Shown piece by piece: positions 23,401 to 35,400 of a DNA stretch of 64,000 nucleotides (positions are counted from its first letter, which is position 1; the number at the start of each line of letters is the position of its first letter). The notes beneath the pieces are model-generated. The model saw only the letters and a list, made by a program, of their open reading frames with translations, searched no databases and had not been told where the DNA came from. The stretch covers positions 1-64,000 of the forward strand of contig BGZK01002072.1 of NCBI GenBank assembly GCA_005406025.1. The letters are read 5' to 3'. This DNA is from Eumeta japonica (lineage: Eukaryota > Arthropoda > Insecta > Lepidoptera > Psychidae). Both the position numbers and the translations under genes were made by a program.

Positions 23401-26400
23401 GGAGTATTTAGCAAATAGAGCAGTGAAGAAATTGAAAATTTATTTAGACCTCTCATCTTGCAGTAATATGCTAAAGCTAAATAGGTTGATAATGAAGCCT
23501 AAACATGATCAAGTGGTTTTCGAAGGGGACTCACTTACTTTGACTTGTAATGCCCCTTTCGCCACTGTTCACACTAAATATGAGTTGAAATGGGTTCATC
23601 CATCATTGGATATTTGGGATGTAAATATAACAACAACTGACATGCAGGAAGATGGCTTAGCTGAGACAACAGTACACTTTCCGAATATAACAAATTACCA
23701 CACGGGCAACTGGACTTGTGTATTCAGCGAATGTCAAAGTGGCTTGACTCACAATGACACCATTGAAATATTAGTTTTGTCAAATGACACAAACTACTGT
23801 ATGACAGAACAGACTGTTGATAATAAAGGAATGTATGCGTGGCCTCAGCTATTAGAGGATCGCACTGCTAGTGTGCCATGTCGCAGTGGGGATGGCTATG
23901 CATATAGGCGGTGTACATCCAATGCAACTTGGGATATGGCAAATACTAAAGAATGTGGGTACATCAGTGACATTACTAAATTACTTCAACAATTTGCTGT
24001 ATTGAATGTTAGCTTAGTACAATATACAGCATTGAATGCAAGTGAAACTTTGGTTCTTCTGATCAAAGAAAAGACTTATCCATATGCTGAGATTACAGAC
24101 CCAGATGATGTAATGTTTATAGCCAAAGCTGTTCAAAATTATATGCAATATCTAGAAAAAGGAAAAAATTTAGGTGAGTTTCTGCTTTTATAGTATAGTG
24201 AAATTCTTAAATGACAATAACAGTAAGAATTATAATTAAATGCTTCAGTGAATGTATATCTAAAGAGATTTCATTTGCAAGGATAAATTTTCAGGTTTGT
24301 TTTGATAAGTAATTTAAGTTTTTGATCTCACAATCAATTTCATCACAATTAATATGTTTGTCACAATGTATTTACAATCTTCTTTACAATTTCACTTTAA
24401 AATATGCAGGTTCGAGCCTACTGGACGTGATAAGTTCGACAATGAATGTATCAAAGTCGGCCCTTCTAGGTGCAGAACGTTCATACGCCAGCTGCTGAAA
24501 CTCGTGAACGCCGCTGAACAATTAGCTCTGCATGTTAGCAATGTTGAAAGCCACAAGGTGAATTAAATTAAGTAATTAAAGATGAAGTCTGACTTCTATT
24601 GAATCTAGCAACATACATTACCACTTTCCAGAAATAAATAGCCTGGCTATTTGTGGTTTGAACGAAAATATGATTTGAACATCACAAATATTTGTATTTC
24701 AGTCGAATCTAGCCTTAGAGCGTTTCCCAGTGCGAGATGGCTTTGCGGGCGTGACTTGTGTGTGGTTCTCAGGAGTGGGGATGGCGCCAACTGGCCGTCA
24801 ACTTCATTGCACTACTACTAACAGGACTGTTTCTCCACTGCTTACCATTTCTGATGCTCTCATTCATGCTAGTATACAGGTATTATTCATCCCTACTTTG
24901 TTGTTTACATGTTTTTGGCTACTTTGCAGATTTAAAAAAAAAAGGGTTATTATGAATGTTATGAATTATGGTCCTTAAATAAAGTTATAAATCTGGCGTG
25001 TGGATGAGGTGTATAAAAATAATTGCACGCACTTGTGCGTGAAATATAATCAGTTTGATGCTCTGCTGTTAGCCATAGATTTTACAGCTCAATATTTTGT
25101 AGAAGGGCGTCTTAATCAAGAAATGGTTTTCATAGACGTACAATATTTATGAAGGAGCTATATAATGGTGCCCCACACTATGGGTTAAACGAGAAAAAAA
25201 ATTCATTCTCACTACTCACTGTAGTGTGCACCTCAAAATTCCATTTTTGATTTAATTCTCCCACTTTGTTGGTGTGATTGATATGCATACCCATGCCAAA
25301 TTCTATCTAGTATTAAGTGTCTGAGTTAAGCTGTGGACAGACATACAGATGGATGGACAGGCAGACAGACAAACGGATATGGTGAACTATTAGGGTTCCT
25401 TTGTTTTCAAGATTTATGAAATATTTAAAAAGACTACATTGTCAATTAATCATTTCATAAGCCATCGACCCTGGATTTTTCTATAGTATTTTCAAAGGTG
25501 AACGAACTTGTGAGCCACCAGAGAATAATAGGTGGTGATTGGCACCCATGGATACTCCCAATCCCAGAAGAGTTCCCAATATATTGCCGGCCTCTTAGGT
25601 AGGTATAGGATATCTGTTGCTGGGGTGAGTGGGGTGATGAGGGGCGAGTGGGCTATCGGAGCTTTTACACACTGGACGAAATGCACTAGTAAAAGGTGAT
25701 ACTTTACATCTATATTTTGTGAGAGTGTGATGTTTCACCACTCCAGTTAGCCCATTTTCGTGCAGCTCACGAGTATGGCTTTACCACTCTAAGACTGGCA
25801 GAGTAGTTAACTTTGTCGTCAAATTTATGAAACAGTTATTACTAGCCTCCCAACTCACACTGGACTAACATATTTGTTTGTCATGCATCATAGATTGCGC
25901 TTAGCTGTGATTATTGTTTGCTGTTGTGTGTGAATCATTGTGTTACATGTCATTAAGAAATCACCACATTTTCTTTTTGATTAAAACATTTCTTTTTTGT
26001 TTTTCACTTTATTCCCGGCTTCATGTCAGTATTTGATGAAAAATAGATACTTTTCACATCTATTCAATTAAATTTTTAATGTTTATTATTTTTAATATGC
26101 TTCTTTTTAAAATTGCAATAAAACTTTGTTTGATTGGTTTCAGATACCTCAATCTCTTTTATACAGCAACACAAATTCTGGTCAATTGTCTACTCATGGT
26201 GGAGTCTACGACTTAGTGGTGGCAATGTATGACGATGCTTCCTTATTTCCATTGTTGCCAGATATCAGTAGTAGCTCATTTTGGAAAATGTTCAGAGCAA
26301 AAGATTACTATGGAAGGACCACTAAAAGAGAAGACGTAGTCATGGAGATAACATCACCCGTAGTAGGTGTTCACCTCAGTGAGTATTATTGTTGAAATAT

Positions 26401-29400
26401 TTTTTTAGTGTTTTACATTTCTGGATCTGCATATATATTAAAGGCATCACCAATAATACATTTAGATTATCAACATCAGAATATTTGACCTTGCAGAATT
26501 TTATGTAATGGCTACAGGCTTGTGAGTTATTTGCTATTAATTGTAATTTGACTGAAACCGCTGTCCCATATTTTAGGTAAAGACATGCATGGTGAGGCGG
26601 GATGGCAAAGCAAGTCACTCCGCTCTATTAGATCGTTGTTTTACTTTTTCTCTTTCCTCCCATCTCTTCGCTGCACCACGCATCCCTAAGGCATGGTACA
26701 GCAGTTTGGGTCAAATTATATCTGAGTATTATACTAGACGAAACACAATTCTCAAAATGAATACTTTAAAGTCAATTCCACATGCACTTGTTTCTGAAAG
26801 CTTTTTGTACCAAAACCTAAAATTATTACTCCCTACAATTAAAACTACTATTTAGTATCCAAAACTTCTTATCATATTTCAAAATCCAAAAGTACTATTA
26901 ATACCTAGTTATATAATTATTGCATATTTAAATCTGAAGTAATGCACTTGTTATTGCTGAGATTTAATACTATAGTTGCATAGATGTATAGAAGGGGAGA
27001 AAAGTGTAAGTGCCTATTTTTAGAGTAGATAGCATATGTATTTAAATTACACAATATGTATAGAGCTATATATATCCACACCCATGTATAAAAATGCCTT
27101 GCTTCAATAAAAATATGACCTGCTTGTAATATTATTAAAATGCCTTTTAGAATTGTGATAAATTCAATAGTGGTTTTAATTATGGCAAAGATAAACATGA
27201 AATAAAATTATTTTCTGCATCGCCATTAGGCCACTAGATGGTTTGTTTTATTTTAATATAGTATTAAAAATAGAGCCAAAATTTTTTAAACAACACACAA
27301 ACACTAAAAATAATAAAAAGTGTGAGAAGTGCCATTGACACCAATGTGAAAATATATGCATGGATTAAAAAAAAATTTAGAATTTGGTCTTAAATCCAAT
27401 TATCAATGGTTTACAGCATATACTAATATTTATGTCTATTTGACATCATCCGAGATAGTATTTATCTGGTTAAAATTGTATATTTCGATTAGTTTTTATT
27501 GGGTTAATTTATTATTATGATATTAAGGTGTTGCCTGACTTAAAAGCTTGTGTACACAGCTGAAAAAAGTAATATGGTAATTTTTTAAGTCACATTATTA
27601 ATTACTTAAATACTTTGCGATATGTCAACATCTAAATTTATTGAAAAACTGTAATCATTTGATTAAAAATGCGGTAGGAAAATTATAACTTTTTCGAAAT
27701 CTAGGTACTCCTTAAGCATTGATTTTCATGTATTTTTATTTTCTTATAATCAGTATGCAAATTAGATGGGGAGCATAATCGAGTTTTAATGAAAGTGAAG
27801 TCATTGTTAAGGCGCCTCTGCACACAACATATTCGCACATTTTATACTCAATGCATGTATTTTTCTTCCATTGCTAATTTACATTTTATTTTTAACATAG
27901 TAGATAATTAAGGTTTATATAGTGTTAAATGTTATTGCCTTTGTTATCAATTGTTTATGTGGAGTTTGAAGTTTTATCAAGTAACATCCATCATTTTCTT
28001 GCATTTCCATCCCACATAATAAATCCATTTAAAAATAAGATGTAAATAATCATCAAAGGTGCCGACAGAGACAAAGGTCGGTGCGTGACGCGCGGGAGGG
28101 GGGCTTGTTTATTTACAGAATTTTGTTTTAGATATATTTTATTAAGCATTATTCTCAGAAGTATTTTTCCGTTTTAGCATGCATAATCATTCAGTTAGTA
28201 TTTATAATTATGTAGTTAGTACTACTATAAAGCACTGTTAAGAACTGCGCTCGCATGCTAAAAATAAAACGGCAAAATATTTTTTAGAACCTAAGCAAAG
28301 TAATAAAGTATTAAAAATTATGTATAAAACTGAATAGTTGTAACTAATAAAGCATAGTAATTAAATTATTCAGTTGTGTATATAATTATTTAATTTGTAA
28401 TAAACTTATATCTACTCAGTTGTAAAATGTTTCAATGAAGTTAAAAAAAAATTGGGTGTCTGTGTACAAGTCATACGCGGCAGAATGAAACTAGGGAAAA
28501 GTAACCTATGAGAGAATGAGATGAATGTGGGGTATCAGGAGTAGGATAATTACAAAGTTTATTTTTTCTATAACATTTTAATTAAAATGCAGTATTAAAA
28601 TATACGTAAGAAATATATAACACTGCCAAAACCCAATACAGTTCTAACTGAGATTTAAACTTTTGTCAATTTGAAAAATAATTTACAATGAACACTTTTA
28701 ATTTGAAGCTGTAATATATTTCACCGAAACAAAATGCATTATGCAGAAATCAATATTGTGAAGTACACTGATCAAAACAAAAATACCACGGAGCACTTGC
28801 ACAGATGAGTGATAATATAAATGCTACATGCCATATTGGCCTTGCTGCTCTGCCGAACGTCTTTCATTTTAACCCTACTCCGCGGCTGGCTGTAATGCGA
28901 CATGCGATAGATGGACGAAAAAATTTGAGTTTGAGTTACATAAAAAAAGTTTCACTTTAAAAAAATCATTCTTTGCTACTAAATTCATGCTACAGAACCC
29001 TATGTTCATGTATATCGGATATGTATTAACCTTTTTTAGGGTTCTGAGCCAAAATGGCAAAAACGGAACCCTTATTGTTTCGTCACGACCGTCCGTCCAT
29101 ATGTCACTGTCGTTTTATTCAAAAATTATAAGACTCATATTGATGAAATTTATAGTGTAGGCGTCTTGTATAAGCCGCTATTAGTTTGGTAGTTAAATAA
29201 CAAAAATAAATATTTCATGGCGGGCACTCCATACATGTAACAGAAGCTGAAAAAATTTTTTTCAGCAAACATCAACGAGTGGCACATATTTCGACAGTTC
29301 TTTTAAAAACACTTCAAAGTTTTTAAGCAGTTTTTCTGATTACGTGAATAATTTCGGAAATAATCGCTCCTAAATTGCAGAAATTGTCCCCCGTCTCCCT

Positions 29401-32400
29401 CTATTTTTTAAAAGGTATGTCACAAAAATATGAAAAAAAAATAATGCGTGGAGTCTCTCCACGCGGAAGAAGTGAAACTTCGTAATGTGGAAATGAAAAT
29501 AGGGACGGGTAGAAACTCATTTTTAGTTAACTCATATTGTTTCTTTAAGACAAACTTTATTAACATTGCTTACAATTCACAATTGATCGCATCTTTTAAT
29601 TATCATTTTTAAGTGGAGAAATATCCAAATCTATAACATTTACAATGGGTTTATGATGACTAAAGTAAGATACGAAATGTTTGAATAACCACGCACATGT
29701 GCTTGGGATCTACCGAGTCACTCTCTTTCTCTCTCCTACTTTCTACCTTTGTGTATCTTTCTTTCTCTCTCCCTCTTGCGTTGAAATATTGGACGCTACT
29801 CGTTGCTAACGCTTGCGCTGGATTGTAACAGGTATACTACGCGCATGCGTTCGAGTGCCACGCATTCACTCTCGCTCTGTCTCTTTCTATTCCCCTTCCC
29901 CAGGAGCGTTAAACGTTTAACGCAATAGTGCTTTCATACCCCTTGCATGGTAGCGTTAAACGTTTAACGCAACCTTGTTGGAAGTCGCATTAGAAGTTTC
30001 ACTTCAATAACGAAGATAACGCTTAATAAATACTTTCAACGACAATTGTTTTAAACATGTTCGAATATATTGTTTTTGAGTCATTGCTGAAAAACTGTGC
30101 ATCTCAACAGAAGGACGTAAGTGGCGTGAAGATATACTCTTTTGCTGATGCAGTTTAGTTTACACTAGTTTAATAGTAATAGTCAACATACTTACTTGTT
30201 TTTCTAGTTATAGACAAATAAAGTTCTTATTCAGTGCGGGAAACATTGAAAAAGTGTAACAACATACTTTTTTCATCTGTAGTAGTGTACTTCTGTGTAA
30301 TATGGCTTCAGAACCCTATAATGAGCATGGTCTGATATGCTCTGGCTAGTTTTTTTATTTGAAACATATATATTATCTCTATTGATTTGACATTTCTTTT
30401 AAGTATATTCATTATTTATTATTGATATTTATTAGTGGGCGTAAATCTAAATGCGCCACTTTTGGAGCCGGTGATCGCGATGGTGCGCGCCCCCGTGACG
30501 GGCGGCGACGACGGCCGCGCCGCCATTTGGAACCCGTATGAACACCGTTGGGAGGACAACACTACCGGTAATTATTGCCATATATACCTCGCTTCGAAAT
30601 ATAGAGTATAAGTGCTATATTCAATTTGTGGTTGGAACATGATTTTAAAAGTATTTATTTAAATGTTTTTTTTTTGCATTTGAATATCCAGTCTCTTTGG
30701 GAGGTTCTAGAGAGAATATAGTAGAGCCTCCATAATCCGAAATACAAAAGACAATGCACTGTACTCATGAAGCGTACATATTATAATATGTTAAAAGAAA
30801 TAAGTACAACATTAGTGTCATTCGGAAAAAAAAAATATTTAATGTACTTATAAAATACAAAATACTTAATTAATCGCGAATTTATCCATTTTAGTCTGGT
30901 ATGCTTTATTTATTGACCAAAGAAGAGCTTTGTACCTCATATTATGTAGCATTATTTTTTTTGGATAATGACAGGTCATTTTTGTCAGCTCAGCCTTAAC
31001 AAGTGTTTAGTGTGATATAACTTGCGAATGGGAAATTTTTTCGACATTTAGAGAATCAGAATCATTGTCGTTGTCCTCCTCATTCGCAGGCTCGTCGGTT
31101 TCTTGCGTAAGTTGGGCTATAATCTCATCATCAGTTTTCGGTTCTATGAATTTTTGTCAAGAAAGTGGAAACAATTTCTTATGTATCCAACGGGTTAGAT
31201 AGAAGACTGAGTGGAGGATCGTCTTCCACTTCGAAGAGATATTTTTTTTCTGAGCCATCTTCTTTTGCATTAAAGTGTTCAGAATAAAGAGGCTTCCATG
31301 ATTTTATGAGAGATGAAGACACAAGATTTCAATATTGTACCAGTGAAAAAACAGTATCTTTAATTATGATTTTTCTTGTAACATCAATTAGTGTTAAACT
31401 TTAATCAGCTTCTTGTTCTGCAAAAACTTGAATCAGCAGTTTCTTCTTGTAATTTATTTTTATTTTTGTTCCATTCCGTTTTGATCCATTGGTTGCATCG
31501 AGGCACGAGAGAGGGGTCATTCGAGGCTTTAGTGTATTTCCATTATTTTTGAAATTTTGTGTCTGAATATGCAGTATACTTGAGAGGTATTTGAAAAGTT
31601 TTAGATTCAAGAACTCTTAGTTGTTGAGTGCTTAAAACACATTTTAAAAATCCTTGATTGATTTGGAGAAGTTTTTGTAAATGTCTATAAAACAAATATA
31701 AAATGGTTTTGGACCAAATTTAATTTTAAACCATCAAGAATGCACCATTTACAGAATATAAAAAAAAATCATCATGTAATATGTATGTATAAATATTTAA
31801 CAGGGATTTAATATTGAAGATGTTTTTTCAGTCGACTTAGTAGGGGCCTTATTTTCAGTGAAAATGCAAATTCGATCTTGTTATGAGCTCTAGGCCTAAG
31901 TTAATGGTCGATGTCTCAAAAGATGTGTATACACAAGCACTACATGACATTGAAAAAAATTTGGGAAATTTTTTTTTTTCGAGAAAATTACAAAAACCAC
32001 TAAAAAGGTGTTTTTAGGCATTGCTAAACAGCATTTTTAAAGTTATTTACATATTTTTTTTATTATTTTTATCATTTATATACTGATTCAATATCTGTAG
32101 TGTTTTTTAAAATTTTTTGAAAATAATGGAAGTTTTTTGAACAATGACCTTTTTAAAACCGTTTTACGATTTACGACTTACATTATATGTAAGTCGTAAA
32201 TCTTAGTGCTGTAGTACTTATTTTGGCTTGTAATGACTAAAAAAAAAATTTTGTGTTACCATTAGGAATAATTTATGATTAATTAGTAAATATTGGTTTG
32301 GCACCAATTTTTGTTTTTAATTTTCTTATTGCATTCATTTTCAATGTACCTGAAGGTCATTTAAGAGCACTAAATCTCTGATTTTCTAAAAATATTAAAT

Positions 32401-35400
32401 ATATTTTAAGTTCTGCATTACATATTTTTGCTAGTTTTTATTATTATGGAATAACTATACCTACTGATAATAATGAACATTGGTAAAATGTTCAATTTGC
32501 ATGAAATATCTCTTAAAAAGTGATTTGTTTTATTTTAAAAATGAATTCTCTATGTATAAGGTTGGGAAAAAAGGTTTTTCATATTGTATATTTAAATTTA
32601 AGATAATTTTCATCATATTGTATTTACATTTGATTATAAGATATATATGCCATTTTGTTCAACAACTTGTTGCTATTTTGTAGGTAGTGACATAATCCTA
32701 TTGCTGTAAAAATTTTGGGACTTCTGATCAAAAAACTGCGACAAACAGTTTAGACAATCCTCTTGATGTTAACCTAACACCACCTAAAGGATTCTGAAGA
32801 GACCGAAACAGGTGAAAACCTGAGGGTGCGAGGTCAGGGCTCTGTGGTGAATGCATTAACACATCTCAACCAAACTCTCAATATTTTCTGAGTGGCTAAA
32901 TATGTCTGTGGTCTGGCATTATCATAGTGAAAAACCACACTCTTTCTGTTGATCAATTTCGGCTGTTTTATTTCTATATCTTGCTAGAGTCTCATCAGTT
33001 GTTGGCAGTTGAGATCCAAATTGATGGTTTTGCCTGGCAGAAAAACTCATAATTAATTCCATGTATTGTGAGTTAATCCAGATTTCGCTATAATCTGTGG
33101 AACATTCTTGCCTTTTGACCATGATATTTTTCGTAAGTTTTTATATTTCATTGCCTTTTCGAAAATTGTTTGGTTCCATTACGTTTTAATAGAGAACCGC
33201 AAATGAGTACACAATTCATTACATCTCTTTCAGTGAGCTCGTGTGGGACCCAAGTATTGAACTTTTTTATATATCCAGCTTTGTTCAAATAGGTCAAAAC
33301 GGTTTTGTGGTCAATCTCCAGCTCTTCAGCTATGTCATGAGGACTAATATGACGATCTTGCTCTACTTTTTCCAAAATGGCATCGATTTTATTTGTAACA
33401 GGTTGACCAAAGCGATGTTCATCTTTGACATCAAAATTACCAGACTGAAAATGCTTGAACCAGTTTTGTACTACTCTTACCGACACTGCATGAGGTCCAT
33501 AAATGTCACAATTTTTTTTGTGGCTTGTATCGCATTTTTCCTTTTTTTTTTTGTAATAAAACTTTAAAATGTATCAAATTTTTATATTAGATTCACTAAT
33601 ATTTGTTGACAGAAAAACAATAGAAAAATGGCGGGACACCGTTTTACTTTTTTTTTTTTAAAGTGTCATCTACTGAATGGTATCGAACTATAACTAACAG
33701 CTAACAAAAACATCACAAATAAAGAGATTTTACTGCAATTCTTTATCAGCATTTTCATTTTCATGCAATGCAATCAGCATTTTCTATGTACTGTTGGAAA
33801 ATTGCCTGTAATAATCATATACATATATACATAAACACATAGAGGTTATTCTAATATGTTAGTATGGATTCTCCTATATGAATTTATATTAATTGTTAAT
33901 GACAATGTTATTAATTATGAAACAATCATAAAACCTGTAATTGAACATAATTCCTTTGTTTGTTCCAGATTGCAAAATAATACATGTAATCAACGATATG
34001 GTGGTGATGAGTTGCACCAGACTAGTATATGTGGGGTTGTTGCAAAATGTGGAGACAGGAATATACGGCGCTAGGACTGACGGTGCTAGGTTTAAAGTGT
34101 CTCATCCTGCCGTGTATGTCGGCAGCTTGATCTTAATAGGGTGTGTCAGTTGCGCTATTTTAACTTATATTATGTGTTATCGTGCCATACAGATGGCCAA
34201 AAAGACCAAGCACGCTCTGATCAATACTTGGACTGCCATCGGTTTGCTTTGTTTTATGTACACTCTAGGCATATACCAGACTGAAGACGTGAGGTTGTGT
34301 CAAGTAATCGGCCTTCTTATCCATTATTTTTCTCTCTGTAGTCTTCTTTGGATGGTCGTTTCGGCTAGTCACATGTATAAATGGGTGACTAAAACCCACA
34401 ATCCTGTTCAGACCCCTGAAGACGAGATTCCACCTGAAGTGCCTGTACAGAAACCTATCTTAGGCCTTTATCTAATCGGCTGGGGCATCGCGCTCATCGT
34501 ATGCGGGATTTCAGGAGCCGTCAACCTGAAGGACTATGCAGGGTACTCACAATGCTTCCTCAGCACTGCTCCGGCTCTAAGTGCGCTGTTTGTTCCGGGC
34601 GGTATTCTTTTGATATTCGTGGCGGTGCTTTATCTTCTTATTCGCTGTACGATAAGAAACATGAATGTGCAGTTATCCGAAGGGACTCAGGCAACAGAAA
34701 ATGTAGATTTAGAGATGTGGGAGACCAATCAAACGACGGAGTGCCCGGAGCGACGTAGTGTGAAGTCGAGTGCCGACAGCGAGGTGGACGACGTGGAGCA
34801 CACGCCTATTGTGCAGCTGCGTGCGCAGGTGATCGTGTTGTGCCTGTATCTCGCGGTGTGGTCGAGCGGCGCTGTCACCGTGTATCGACCGCTGCCCGCA
34901 TATCTCCCTAACCAAGAAGATATATGCAGCATCGTCTACGCTGTGTGCGCTACTGTTTTGGGCACATTCATTCTATTCTTTTATGGAATAGCCAGAAGCG
35001 ATGTCAGAGCTCAATGGTCCATGATGCACTGTTCTTTTAAAAAAAGCAAACAGTGTTGTAGAAGTCGTAGCGTCTTTGATGCGAATCAGCCGCAAGTGGC
35101 GCCTACTCAAAACGCGACCGCGCCACTCTGTCGACCTATCCCTAATGACAATAGATCTAGGTCTGAAAGTCGAAGTTCGAACAGAACAAATTCAAAAACT
35201 AATAACAGCGGCACCTACAAAGCTGCCGCTGAACTAAACGGACAGACTTTGCAATTAGATAAGGTGAAAAATACCAATGGCAAAACATCGAATATTAATT
35301 TAGTTGTTCTACACAGACAGCAATATAGATCAAATAATTCTATGATGACATATCCAGATAACGGAAATCTCGGTCCCGAGGTATTTTACAATCCTAATCA

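Noticed and set aside
26589..26855. An 88-aa plus-strand ORF beginning MVRRDGKASHS in ADGRA intron 7
   Set aside because: No family resemblance and no splice sites in phase with the receptor.
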